In this document: positions 1 to 7,234 of the stretch, one piece after another
Layout: every line of letters starts with the position of its first letter
How positions within the stretch are numbered: the first letter of the stretch is position 1
NCBI GenBank assembly: GCA_041664945.1
Contig: JBAYJY010000054.1
Coordinates: 1-26,035 of the forward strand
Direction of reading: 5' to 3'
DNA from: JBAYJY01 sp041664945
GTDB lineage: Bacteria; UBP15; UBA6099
DNA length: 26,035 nt
Notes under the pieces: model-generated
Told to the model about the DNA's origin: nothing
The model's input: the letters and a program-made list of their open reading frames with translations, nothing else
The model's database searches: none
Position numbers and translations under genes: made by a program

Positions 1-2
1 AG

Positions 3-752
3 TTCGTTTACCGCGATATTAAAAAGGATATTTGCCTCTCATCGATCTCCGGCGGAACCGACCTGAACGGCTGTTTCGCGGCCGGAAACCCGATGGGGCC
101 TGTTTATACCGGCGAGCTTCAGTGCCGCTGTCTCGGGCTGAATGTGCAGGCTTTCGACGAAATGGGGAAGGCGCAACTCAACTATAAGGGCGAATTAGTC
201 TGCATGGCCCCGTTCCCGTCGATGCCGATTCATTTCTGGAAGGACCCGGAAGGCAAGAAATATCACGACGCATATTTCGATTTCTATCCGAACATCTGGC
301 GGCACGGCGATTTCATCGAGGTGAACGAACGCGGCGGCGTGGTGATCTATGGCCGCTCGGACGCGACGCTCAACCCCGGCGGAGTGCGCATCGGCACCGC
401 CGAAATCTACAGGCAGGTCGAAACGCTCGACGATGTTCTCGACAGCCTCGTCATCGGTCAGGAATGGAACAACGACGTCCGCGTCATTCTTTTCGTCATT
501 ATGAGAGAGGGCGTAGATCTGACTGACGAATTGAAAAAGAAAATCACAACGTTGATCCGGACGAACTGCACACCGCGCCACGTGCCGGCGAAGATAATCG
601 CCATCAAGGATATTCCGTATACGCTGAACATGAAGAAGGTCGAGATCGCAGTCAAGAAGATCATTCAGGGCGAACCGGTGCTGAACCGCGACGCGCTGAA
701 AAATCCCGAAGCGCTCGACCTGTATAAGGATATCGCCGATCTGAAATCCTAA
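3..752 (+). CDS. Acetoacetyl-CoA synthetase, C-terminal part (5' end outside window)
   Basis: The gene is open from the window edge and about 249 codons are visible. The protein is the C-terminal third of an ANL-superfamily adenylate-forming ligase of the acetoacetyl-CoA synthetase type, which activates acetoacetate to acetoacetyl-CoA with ATP in the cytoplasm. Visible marks are SSISGGTDLNGCF near the edge, PVYTGELQ, the hinge motif YGRSDATLNPGGVRIG, and NMKKVEIAVKK near the C-terminus, which supplies the expected catalytic lysine. The family is usually about 650 residues, so roughly 400 are missing upstream. The SGGTD and NPGGVRIGTAEIY signatures favour acetoacetyl-CoA over acetyl-CoA synthetase. 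A terminator follows 36 bases after the stop, so this is the last gene of its transcript. Confidence 0.9.
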   Translation, partial: FVYRDIKKDICLSSISGGTDLNGCFAAGNPMGPVYTGELQCRCLGLNVQAFDEMGKAQLNYKGELVCMAPFPSMPIHFWKDPEGKKYHDAYFDFYPNIWRHGDFIEVNERGGVVIYGRSDATLNPGGVRIGTAEIYRQVETLDDVLDSLVIGQEWNNDVRVILFVIMREGVDLTDELKKKITTLIRTNCTPRHVPAKIIAIKDIPYTLNMKKVEIAVKKIIQGEPVLNRDALKNPEALDLYKDIADLKS

Positions 753-787
753 AGGGCAGGGCAGCCGGCTAATTACATTTCGCTAAC

Positions 788-828
788 AAAAAGGGACATG
801 GATATTTACACCGCCTGTCCCTTTTTTT
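788..828 (+). terminator. Rho-independent terminator after the acetoacetyl-CoA synthetase gene
   Basis: AAAAAGGGACA (788-798) pairs perfectly with TGTCCCTTTTT (816-826) around a 17-base loop, and the right arm runs into a seven-T tract (822-828). It lies just after the ligase stop codon. The A-rich left arm means it could also terminate weakly on the minus strand. Confidence 0.85.
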
Positions 829-846
829 ATGCACAAGCCGCAGTTG

Positions 847-877
847 TTTGTGCATGTTCAATTTAAACATGCACAAA
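847..877. repeat. 12-bp perfect inverted repeat
   Basis: TTTGTGCATGTT (847-858) is the exact reverse complement of AACATGCACAAA (866-877), separated by seven bases. There is no T-tract, so it is not a standard terminator. It could be an operator-type palindrome or part of the degenerate repeat cluster that follows. No function can be assigned. Confidence 0.6.
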
Positions 878-943
878 GGGAATAGCTTTGTGCTGGCGCC
901 AGCATTTATTTAAAGTGGGAGAAGAAGTCCCGAACGGTGAGAG

Positions 944-1030
944 CGTCATTGCGAGGCGTTTTTTTGCCGAAGCAATCCCGAACGTATAGAACGTCGTTGC
1001 GAGGAGCGTAGCGACGAAGCAATCCCGAAC
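944..1030 (+). repeat. Two tandem copies of a degenerate ~39-bp intergenic repeat (period ~48 bp)
   Basis: Copy A (944-983) and copy B (992-1030) both begin CGTC(A/G)TTGCGAGG and end GAAGCAATCCCGAAC. A remnant, GTCCCGAAC (927-935), precedes them at the same period. Copy B contains the self-complementary core GAGCGTAGCGACGAAGC. An inverted degenerate copy lies at 1524-1570. The pattern looks like a dispersed REP- or MITE-like palindromic element, not coding sequence. Confidence 0.75.
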
Positions 1031-1156
1031 TCAATTCCTATATCCAAAATCCCCAGCATTTGTTATCAAACGCGGATTCGTGGTATGATAAGTGAAATGA
1101 AATTGAGAAACTATTTAAATCGATCATATTGATAATGTTTTTAACAAGGCATATTA

Positions 1157-1513
1157 ATGAAACAAATCAAGAATTTTATAAGCAACGGTTCTTTGTCCAT
1201 CATGGTTGCATTAATATTACTATTGCTATTTTCATACACAAGTTATAAAAATTACCATAATTTTGTAGAAGTAGCGAATGCAACAAAGAAACATGGTTTA
1301 ATCCTGAATGAAGTATATTTATTAGGAGCTCAATGGATACTATTTTCCCAAGCGCTTTTAGCGTTTATTATAGCTTTGCATCATGACTATTATGTGAATT
1401 CACATTTTAAAATATTCAGCAAAGCGTTTCTAATAATATTTTGCAACATATTTATTGGCATAAAATTAATAATATTTTTTTTAGTATTTCTGAATATGCA
1501 TATCTTATTATGA
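1157..1513 (+). CDS. Small hypothetical membrane protein in an AT-rich island
   Basis: A 118-residue protein that I do not recognise. It has about three hydrophobic segments: residues ~13-28, ~58-76 and a long one at ~88-117 rich in Ile, Phe and Leu. A His/Tyr-rich loop (HHDYYVNSHF) lies between the second and third. An AAGG seven bases before the ATG is a plausible ribosome binding site. Base composition is far more AT-rich than the neighbouring genes, and the segment lies between inverted copies of an intergenic repeat (1013-1038 and 1516-1541), which suggests acquired DNA. Membrane proteins are naturally rich in A/T codons, so composition alone is not decisive. It could be a spurious frame; no conserved motif supports it. 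Confidence 0.5.
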   Translation: MKQIKNFISNGSLSIMVALILLLLFSYTSYKNYHNFVEVANATKKHGLILNEVYLLGAQWILFSQALLAFIIALHHDYYVNSHFKIFSKAFLIIFCNIFIGIKLIIFFLVFLNMHILL

Positions 1514-1523
1514 TAGGAGTTGA

Positions 1524-1570
1524 GTTCGGGATTGCTTCGTCATACAAATAACGTCTTCCTCGCAAAGACG
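1524..1570 (-). repeat. Inverted degenerate copy of the 944-1030 repeat
   Basis: GTTCGGGATTGCTTCGTC (1524-1541) is the exact reverse complement of the end of copy B. It is followed by a decayed version of the rest, CTTCCTCGCAAAGACG, ending at 1570. With flanking bases, 1516-1541 matches the reverse complement of 1013-1038 at 25 of 26 positions. The two copies bracket the AT-rich small gene. Confidence 0.75.
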
Positions 1571-1584
1571 GAACGATAAATTAT

Positions 1585-1613
1585 TTGACACTTCGAGCGC
1601 GCGCGGGTATTTT
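1585..1613 (+). promoter_or_regulatory. Sigma-70-type promoter for the NeuB-family gene
   Basis: A perfect TTGACA (1585-1590) is separated by 17 bases from TATTTT (1608-1613), which matches the -10 consensus at four of six positions. The start would fall near 1620, right at the first in-frame ATG, so the transcript is either nearly leaderless or uses the ATG at 1635. Confidence 0.5.
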
Positions 1614-1634
1614 ATAAACATGATGGATTGTCGA

Positions 1635-2690
1635 ATGGAAACGGAAATTAAGGTGGCAGGGCATGTGATCGGGCCGGACAGGCCGTGTTTCATCATCGCC
1701 GAAGCGGGCAGCAACCATAACCGTGATTTTAACACGGCGCTTGGCATGATCGACATTGCCACCGCAGCCGGCGCGGACGCGGTGAAGTTCCAGACGTATT
1801 CCGCCGAATCGCTGTATTCGAAAAAAACGCCTACGATGCAGTACCTGAAGAACGGAAAGCTGCTCAAGGAAGGCGAGACGGTCTGGGACATGATTAAACG
1901 GGTTGAGATGCCGCGCGAATGGCATCACGATCTGGCGCGCCACTGCGCTAAGAAGGGCGTGATTTTTCTCTCCACGCCGTTCGACCTGCAGGCGGTTAAG
2001 GAACTCGAAGCGGTCCACGTTGCCGCCTACAAGATCGCTTCGTTCGAGATCACTCACATTCCGCTGTTGCGGGCCGCCGCGCGGACGGGCAAGCCTGTGA
2101 TTCTCTCAACCGGCATGGCCGATCTTTCGGATATCGAGCTCGCTCTCGAAACGATTTATGGCGAAGGAAACACGACGGTTGCGCTTCTGCATTGCGCGAT
2201 CAGCTATCCGCCGAAATATGAAGACCTGAATCTGCGGGCCATGGATACGATGCGGCAGGCGTTCGGCGTTCCGGTCGGGTTCTCCGACCACACGCTCGGC
2301 ATTATTTCGGATGTGGCGGCGGTCGCCCGCGGCGCGAGCATCATTGAAAAACATTTCACGCTGAACCGATCTATGCCGGGGCCGGACCACGCGTTTTCGC
2401 TCGAACCCGGCGAATTGAAATCGATGTGCGAAGCGATCCGCAACACTGAGAAATCGCTCGGATCGAATGTGAAAAAACATACTGAGGCCGAAAAAGAGAT
2501 GCACAGTCTCGCGCGGCGCAGCCTCGTTGCGGCGCGTGACATCCCCGCTGGAACGGCCATCACCGAGGATATGCTGGATGTCAAACGGCCGGGATTCGGC
2601 ATTCACTCGAAATACATGAGCATCGTCGTTGGCCGGGTGGCAAAGAAGGCCATCGAGCAGGACGATATCCTTACATGGGATATGTTTTAA
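1635..2690 (+). CDS. NeuB-family nonulosonic (sialic) acid synthase
   Basis: Condenses phosphoenolpyruvate with an N-acetylated hexosamine to make a nine-carbon sialic-type acid (neuraminic, legionaminic or pseudaminic) in the cytoplasm. Family marks are IAEAGSNHN near the N-terminus, AGADAVKFQTY, FLSTPFD, YKIASFEITH, ILSTGM, VGFSDHTLG, EKHFTLNR with GPDHAFSLEP, and a C-terminal SAF (antifreeze-like) domain starting near ARRSLVAARDIPAG and including VKRPGFGI. Length, ~351 residues, is normal. I start at the ATG at 1635, where the conserved METEIKV stretch begins; an ATG at 1620 would add five residues and sits on the predicted transcription start. Sugar specificity cannot be read from the sequence. 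No other nonulosonate genes lie in the window, but glycosylation of a surface appendage is a reasonable use. Confidence 0.88.
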   Translation: METEIKVAGHVIGPDRPCFIIAEAGSNHNRDFNTALGMIDIATAAGADAVKFQTYSAESLYSKKTPTMQYLKNGKLLKEGETVWDMIKRVEMPREWHHDLARHCAKKGVIFLSTPFDLQAVKELEAVHVAAYKIASFEITHIPLLRAAARTGKPVILSTGMADLSDIELALETIYGEGNTTVALLHCAISYPPKYEDLNLRAMDTMRQAFGVPVGFSDHTLGIISDVAAVARGASIIEKHFTLNRSMPGPDHAFSLEPGELKSMCEAIRNTEKSLGSNVKKHTEAEKEMHSLARRSLVAARDIPAGTAITEDMLDVKRPGFGIHSKYMSIVVGRVAKKAIEQDDILTWDMF

Positions 2691-2727
2691 GACAGAATTT
2701 TATTCCTCTGAAAAATTGAAACGTTTT

Positions 2728-3474
2728 TTATCTGAGTATTCGCGTTTCCTTCATCGCTTTTATTATCGCAGGCGATGTAGGGACGAATATGTGTTTGTTT
2801 TTTTCGATGAAAGATTCGATGTCTGCGCTGGGCACGAAAACGACGTCTGAATATTCGCCGGATTTTGAGACTCCCAGTTTGATGGTATCCGGCGCGCAGT
2901 CGGCGCGGATGAGCGCGCAGACATCGTACACATCGCTTTGTATGTCGTGAATAAATGCGAACGGTTCTATTGAAGTCGCGGAGGCGGGGTCGGCGCCGGT
3001 TTCCTCGGCGAACTCCCGGAGGAACTGGGACATGAAATCGACTCGGCCGCCTTCGAGCAGCGCGTCGCCGTCGATTCCGCCCGATGGAATGAATTCAAGC
3101 AATCCCGGATATTGAGTGACGGTTTTTCCGCGTTTAGCGACGACAATCGCCGGGCCGTCAGGAGTTTGAATCTCGATGATGCCGCTGACGCCGACCGGAC
3201 GAAGATGAAAATTGAAGGCTGGCTCCCGGTTCTGGGCGAAATAATACATATATTGAGCGCGTATGCAGCGCACGGCGGTCTTTTTCGAGTCGACGCTTGC
3301 AGAAATCATAGAAAGAAAAGCGCCGTTCGTATAAGCTTCGGAACCTTTTCTTATGGCCTGTTTCCAGAGGTAGAGAATCTTAGCTTCTGTTCTCGGCGTG
3401 TCAGGCTGGAAGTCGCCTTCCCAGGTTAGTTCTATAGGCGTGGATTTGCTGATGATTTCCCAGGATTTGCTCAT
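2728..3474 (-). CDS. Nudix-family hydrolase
   Basis: A 248-residue protein with a Nudix signature around residues 132-161: SGGIDGD, then REFAEETGA (R153, E154, E157, E158, G160), which is the REUXEEXGU core. The gap between the first Gly and the REUXEE core is a few residues longer than the classical box. Such enzymes hydrolyse nucleoside diphosphates linked to another moiety; ADP-ribose or nucleotide-sugar substrates are possible but not shown. The N-terminal ~90 residues form an extra domain I do not recognise. The start codon overlaps the stop of the upstream HAD gene (ATGA, 3471-3474), indicating translational coupling. It converges with the NeuB gene, with only 37 bases between stop codons. 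Confidence 0.8.
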   Translation of the reverse strand: MSKSWEIISKSTPIELTWEGDFQPDTPRTEAKILYLWKQAIRKGSEAYTNGAFLSMISASVDSKKTAVRCIRAQYMYYFAQNREPAFNFHLRPVGVSGIIEIQTPDGPAIVVAKRGKTVTQYPGLLEFIPSGGIDGDALLEGGRVDFMSQFLREFAEETGADPASATSIEPFAFIHDIQSDVYDVCALIRADCAPDTIKLGVSKSGEYSDVVFVPSADIESFIEKNKHIFVPTSPAIIKAMKETRILR

Positions 3475-4187
3475 TCTGCCTCGCCTTCAAAGAAACTGTC
3501 GATCAGATCCGGCAGTTCATCGAGCGAGCTGATGATGAATTCGGCGCCTGCGTTTTGAAGCAGTTCGACAGGCGTTTCGATGGCGAGGGAGACGGCGCGG
3601 CAGCCTGCGGCGGCGGCGGATCGGGTGCCATTCGGAGAATCCTCTACAGCAGCCGTTTTTGCGCCTTCAGAGCCTGCTTCGGCGAGCGCTGCGAGGTAGA
3701 TGTCCGGTTCCGGTTTGGCGCGTTCGACAGTGTCGCCGGTGATAATGGCGTCGAATACGGATTCCCAGCCGAGCCTTTTAAGGATGACGCTGACGAGAGG
3801 CAGGTGCGTTGAAGTGACGAGCGAAAGCCTGTAACCGCGGCGCCGGAGTTCTGCGATTGTCTCGTCGGCTTTTTCGCGCGGCCCGACGACATCGCGGTAG
3901 TTCTCCTCGAGGCCGTTGTTATATACGGCCATTATCTCTTCTTCAGTGCCCTGTATATTGTGATTCTGTTTCAGGTGTTTGATGATTTCCGGGAGCGCAG
4001 GGCCGTTGACGAATTTAAATTCCTCCTGCGAGCCGTGGCAGCCATAGCGCGCGAGGAAGGCATTGTAGTTATCGAAAAGCACGGGGATGCTGTCGATCAG
4101 CGTGCCGTCGAGATCGAAAAAAACAGCGCGTGTCGCTGCCTTGTCTTTGTTGCCGGTCGTATTGTTCATATTCTTTTCTGCTCCCAT
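3471..4187 (-). CDS. HAD-superfamily phosphatase (phosphoglycolate phosphatase / beta-phosphoglucomutase-like)
   Basis: A cytoplasmic HAD hydrolase with a complete motif set. Motif I is FFDLDGTLIDS (nucleophile D25, acid/base D27). Motif II is VTST in RLSLVTSTHLP. Motif III is the lysine of AKPEPDIY, and motif IV is VEDSPNG. An alpha-helical cap of the phosphoglycolate phosphatase/beta-phosphoglucomutase kind lies between motifs I and II. I chose the ATG at 4187 (238 residues) because GGAGAGG stands five bases before it; a longer frame to 4259 would run into the upstream gene. It is the middle gene of a minus-strand operon, 31 bases after the amidohydrolase and overlapping the Nudix gene by four. 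Substrate unknown; small sugar phosphates are typical for this subfamily. Confidence 0.87.
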   Translation of the reverse strand: MGAEKNMNNTTGNKDKAATRAVFFDLDGTLIDSIPVLFDNYNAFLARYGCHGSQEEFKFVNGPALPEIIKHLKQNHNIQGTEEEIMAVYNNGLEENYRDVVGPREKADETIAELRRRGYRLSLVTSTHLPLVSVILKRLGWESVFDAIITGDTVERAKPEPDIYLAALAEAGSEGAKTAAVEDSPNGTRSAAAAGCRAVSLAIETPVELLQNAGAEFIISSLDELPDLIDSFFEGEAE

Positions 4188-4218
4188 TACTGCCTCTCCA
4201 TTAGATGTGTTTAACCTA

Positions 4219-5088
4219 TTATAGCTCAAAAAAGCGTTTTGCGTTGTCCCGGAACACACGATTTAGAAAATCGTCGCCGAGTCCGAGTCTGAGAAGGCCG
4301 TCGACCGATTCCGAGTAAGGATAAGGAATGTTCGGGAAATCGCTGCCGAAGAACAGGCGGTCCTGATAGGGCAGCAGCCGTTCGTAGGGGATCGGATATG
4401 TTGAATCGAAGACGTCGGTATTGACGAAAATCATAGTAGTGTCGAGGCAGAGGTTGGGAAACATATCGAGCAGATCGAGAGCGCGCGCGTAATCGAAACC
4501 GCCCATGTGGCAGAGGATGGCTTTCATATTCGGGAAGTCTGAGAGAAGTTTTTCAAAGTGATCGAGGCTCGTGAATTCGTTGGGGTAGGGGGCGGTGCCA
4601 GCGTGGATGACGAGCCACTTGCCGCGCTCTGACATCAGTTCGAAAACCGGATACATCGAAGGGTCTGGAATTGGCTTGCAGGAAACGAGAGGCTGGATTT
4701 TGATGCCCCGGAAATCCCATTCGTCGAACCATTGGCGGGCGGCGTCGAGGTTGCCAGGCTCACCGGGGTAGAGGGTTCCGAATGGAATGGCGCCGGGTTG
4801 CTGTAAGGCAAAAGCGCGGGTCCATTCGGCGAGAGTGTCGCGCATGCCGGGTTTGTGCAGGTAGTTGAGGATAGTGAAATGCGAGGCGCCGAATCCGCGA
4901 AGCATGCCGGCGAGCGCATCCGGAGAGTCTTTATAATAGATGCTCCAATTATGTTTTTCGAAGAATTTCCAGACGGCGCTGAACATGCGGTCCGGGAAAA
5001 AGTGCGCATGTATGTCGACGAAGCCGCCTTGTATAAGCGGTTGTGTTTCTACAGAATCTTCAATGAACTCATCCATAGTTGAGAACAT
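4219..5088 (-). CDS. Amidohydrolase-family (Amidohydro_2-like) metal-dependent hydrolase
   Basis: A TIM-barrel metallohydrolase or decarboxylase of the Amidohydro_2 type. The metal site is built from VDIHAHFF (H27 and H29 from the 5088 start), a histidine in LVIHAGT, another in ILCHMGGFD, and the late aspartate in FFGSDFPN. Total length fits the family. The ATG at 5088 gives 289 residues and the ATG at 5076 gives 285. Neither has a clear ribosome binding site; the frame stays open to a TTG at 5181, which would add a doubtful hydrophobic N-terminus. It leads the minus-strand operon with the HAD phosphatase and Nudix genes, and its promoter region is shared back-to-back with the FapA-family gene. 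Substrate unknown. Confidence 0.8.
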   Translation of the reverse strand: MFSTMDEFIEDSVETQPLIQGGFVDIHAHFFPDRMFSAVWKFFEKHNWSIYYKDSPDALAGMLRGFGASHFTILNYLHKPGMRDTLAEWTRAFALQQPGAIPFGTLYPGEPGNLDAARQWFDEWDFRGIKIQPLVSCKPIPDPSMYPVFELMSERGKWLVIHAGTAPYPNEFTSLDHFEKLLSDFPNMKAILCHMGGFDYARALDLLDMFPNLCLDTTMIFVNTDVFDSTYPIPYERLLPYQDRLFFGSDFPNIPYPYSESVDGLLRLGLGDDFLNRVFRDNAKRFFEL

Positions 5089-5199
5089 TATAGTTAGAAC
5101 CAGAAGTATGGCAAATCTGAATAGATGTAACGGTCGTAAAACGCGTTCCGATCTCGCTAAAAAATAAGTGTCGCTTTTCAAGCGATATTAATTGCGCGA

Positions 5200-5238
5200 C
5201 CTGTATTTTGTTACAGGCAAAGTATTACAGTGTACTGT
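5200..5238 (+). promoter_or_regulatory. Candidate enhancer (upstream activating) palindromes for the sigma-54 promoter
   Basis: Two palindromes lie in tandem: CCTGTA-N6-TACAGG (5200-5217) and ACAGT-GT-ACTGT (5227-5238). Together they hold four TACAG/CTGTA-type half-sites. They sit about 110-150 bases upstream of the start predicted from the -24/-12 element at 5325-5338, where enhancer-binding activators usually bind. The link is inferred from position only. They could equally control the divergent amidohydrolase operon. Confidence 0.45.
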
Positions 5239-5323
5239 CGCATTTACACTTTTGCCGGTTGCGCCCAAATGACACGCGCTTAAAAAACGCAGTCGCAACA
5301 GGGTTATTTTATTTATGGCAAAT

Positions 5324-5340
5324 AGGCATGAAAATTGCAT
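5324..5340 (+). promoter_or_regulatory. Sigma-54 (-24/-12) promoter of the FapA-family gene
   Basis: The element AGGCATGAAAATTGCAT has GG at 5325-5326 and GC at 5337-5338, the exact 12-base GG-to-GC spacing of sigma-54 promoters. TTGCA is perfect at -12 and GGCA at -24. Transcription should begin near 5350, leaving a ~74-base leader before the ATG at 5424. Confidence 0.75.
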
Positions 5341-5423
5341 AAGGATAGTCAAACAAAACGAAACGGTCGGGCCGGAGAATGCAAAGTCCGGCGAAAGACG
5401 ACAATAACAGCGAGGTGACTATC

Positions 5424-6893
5424 ATGTCAGTGACACACGAAATAATGCAGAGAACGACGGAACAGCATAACGAAACAGATCATGATTTCGACTCATTATT
5501 AAAGAGGAGATTCGAAGCCGGCGAGGAAGGCAGATATGAGTTGATAGTCGGCGACAAGGATATGAGCGCGTGGTTGAAAACGACGCCGCATAAAAACAGT
5601 TATCTGCGAATCGCAATAGAAGATGTTGAAGCGTTGGCGGAGGCAGTCGGCATCGTGCATGGGAAAGTGGAAGGTTATTTCAACAAGATTCCGCTCACCG
5701 AGCCGGGACTTACGCTGATTGCGCGCGGAACGCAGCCGGTAAAGGGTGACGACGCGAGACTTGTACAAGTTTATAAAGAGACACAGGAAGAAAGCGCATC
5801 CGAAATGGATAACGCCGACCTCAGGCAAGTGCTGAAATTTACGATCGTAAAAAAGGGAGAGACGATCGCCGAAAAGATACCTGCGATTTCCGGAACTCCC
5901 GGAATCAACGTGTACGGAAAAGCAATTCCCGCGCAACCGGGCAAGGACATCGTTCTGATACCCGGCGAGAATGTAGAAGTCACCGAAGACGGATTGAGAA
6001 TTAAAGCGGCGGCCGACGGAGTTCTGTCGGTCTCCGGAAACAGGTACAGCCTGACAAGGCTCTATGAAGTCGCCGGCGACGTTGATTATTCTGTCGGCAA
6101 CATAGATTTTGCCGGAAGTGTAATTGTGAGGGGAAACGTGTCACCGGGCTTTAAAATCACGGCGACGGAATCGATAGATATCGAAGGCAGCGTTGATCAT
6201 GCGAGCCTTGAAGCGGGCGGCGACATCAGAATACACAAAGGATACTACGGAGACGCTAACACGCGGATAGAGGCCGGCGGGAGTCTGTTTGTGAGATCGC
6301 TTGAAAACGCAAAGGTGAAAGTGATAAACGAAGTTCGGGCGGCGCACTACATCATTAACTGCGATATATCAGCGGGCGGCAGCGTGGTTGTGGAGCATCA
6401 GACAAAGGGCCGCATTTCAGGCGGCCGAATAATCTCCGGAGACATGGTTGAGACATTTCTTCTCGGTTCGCCGGCGTTCACAAAGACGGAAGTGGAAATT
6501 GTTACGCTTTCGAATATGGACTTGGGAAATAATTACTGCTTCAACATGGCGCGGTTTTACGAGGATGCGATAGAAAAGACGGTGTTCGAGATCGAGCATC
6601 TCAGGGACGCGGACGGAGCGAGGCAGCTCAAGGCAGAAACAGTTGAAAATATTCGGAGCCTGCAGGCGAAAGCGGCGCATTACAGAAAAAGCCTCGACAA
6701 GCTTCTTGCGGTTAAAGGCCTGTATAAGACCGGATCGCGCGGAGCGCCGAGAAAAGAAATTCGAGTAAAGGGCATCTGCTTTTCAGGCTCGACGATAAAA
6801 TACTCGCACTCGCTGATGAACTTCGGCGACGATCGCCGCGCAATAGTTGTGCGCGTGAAAGACGAAGAACTTGCAGTGGCGACGATAGCGTAA
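5424..6893 (+). CDS. FapA / DUF342 family protein
   Basis: A 489-residue FapA (formerly DUF342) protein. The N-terminal half contains the FapA N-domain; IPAISGTPGINVYGKAIPAQ is the family's typical GxPGxNVxGxxIP signature. The middle, from ~VAGDVDYSVGNIDFAGSVIVRGNV to ~GGRIISGD, is a run of beta-helix turns resembling bactofilin repeats. A coiled-coil helix and a small C-terminal domain follow. FapA proteins are linked to flagellar or polar surface-structure assembly in Vibrio; polymer-scaffold behaviour is inferred from the beta-helix. I chose ATG 5424 because GAGGTGA stands five bases before it. An upstream in-frame ATG at 5379 has GGAG only two bases away. A sigma-54 promoter precedes the gene and a terminator follows. 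No flagellar genes are present here, so a role beside the pili is possible. Confidence 0.85.
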   Translation: MSVTHEIMQRTTEQHNETDHDFDSLLKRRFEAGEEGRYELIVGDKDMSAWLKTTPHKNSYLRIAIEDVEALAEAVGIVHGKVEGYFNKIPLTEPGLTLIARGTQPVKGDDARLVQVYKETQEESASEMDNADLRQVLKFTIVKKGETIAEKIPAISGTPGINVYGKAIPAQPGKDIVLIPGENVEVTEDGLRIKAAADGVLSVSGNRYSLTRLYEVAGDVDYSVGNIDFAGSVIVRGNVSPGFKITATESIDIEGSVDHASLEAGGDIRIHKGYYGDANTRIEAGGSLFVRSLENAKVKVINEVRAAHYIINCDISAGGSVVVEHQTKGRISGGRIISGDMVETFLLGSPAFTKTEVEIVTLSNMDLGNNYCFNMARFYEDAIEKTVFEIEHLRDADGARQLKAETVENIRSLQAKAAHYRKSLDKLLAVKGLYKTGSRGAPRKEIRVKGICFSGSTIKYSHSLMNFGDDRRAIVVRVKDEELAVATIA

Positions 6894-6963
6894 GTTACTG
6901 AAACCGAATTGAAATCCGGCAAATATGTGCGCCGGATGGGAATATCAATATAACCTCCTCAAT

Positions 6964-7000
6964 TGCCCCGGATCCTGCGATAAGGTTCGGGGCATTTCTT
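6964..7000 (+). terminator. Rho-independent terminator after the FapA-family gene
   Basis: TGCCCCGGATC (6964-6974) pairs with GGTTCGGGGCA (6984-6994), with two G-T wobbles and a nine-base loop, and is followed by TTTCTT. It lies 70 bases after the stop. The stretch 6894-7234 holds otherwise only this hairpin, an AT-rich gap and a likely -10 box (TATAAT, 7191-7196) for the next gene. Confidence 0.8.
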
Positions 7001-7190
7001 TATATGATCGGTTTTGCTATTATTCAACATGCTTGAAATTCGTTTTGCCCTGTCTCAACAGAAACTTTCAACATTGAACAAAAAATCAGCCATTCTGAAA
7101 TACGGAATCGAATTCCAATGCAACTGAACAGCAGTAGTTGATTCTTTTATGAAAAAATCGGTTTGTGTTTCCGCTTGGGGCCGCAACCTA

Positions 7191-7196
7191 TATAAT
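7191..7196 (+). promoter_or_regulatory. Candidate -10 box upstream of the radical SAM gene
   Basis: A perfect TATAAT lies at 7191-7196, giving a start near 7203 and a ~32-base leader carrying the ribosome binding site AAGGAGGA (7216-7223). No good -35 hexamer is seen at the usual spacing, so this is only a partial promoter call. Confidence 0.35.
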
Positions 7197-7234
7197 AAAT
7201 GTTCAGGCAAAGTTTAAGGAGGACGTTTCTCGAG

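Noticed and set aside
944..1570. CRISPR-like array from the repeated GAAGCAATCCCGAAC units
   Set aside because: Only two direct units with no consistent spacers, copies are degenerate and one is inverted. They fit a dispersed palindromic repeat.
5169..5186. Hairpin TCGCTT-TTC-AAGCGA near the TTG at 5181 as a terminator
   Set aside because: No gene ends here on either strand and only a broken T-run follows on the minus strand. At most it is an operator or leader stem of the amidohydrolase operon.
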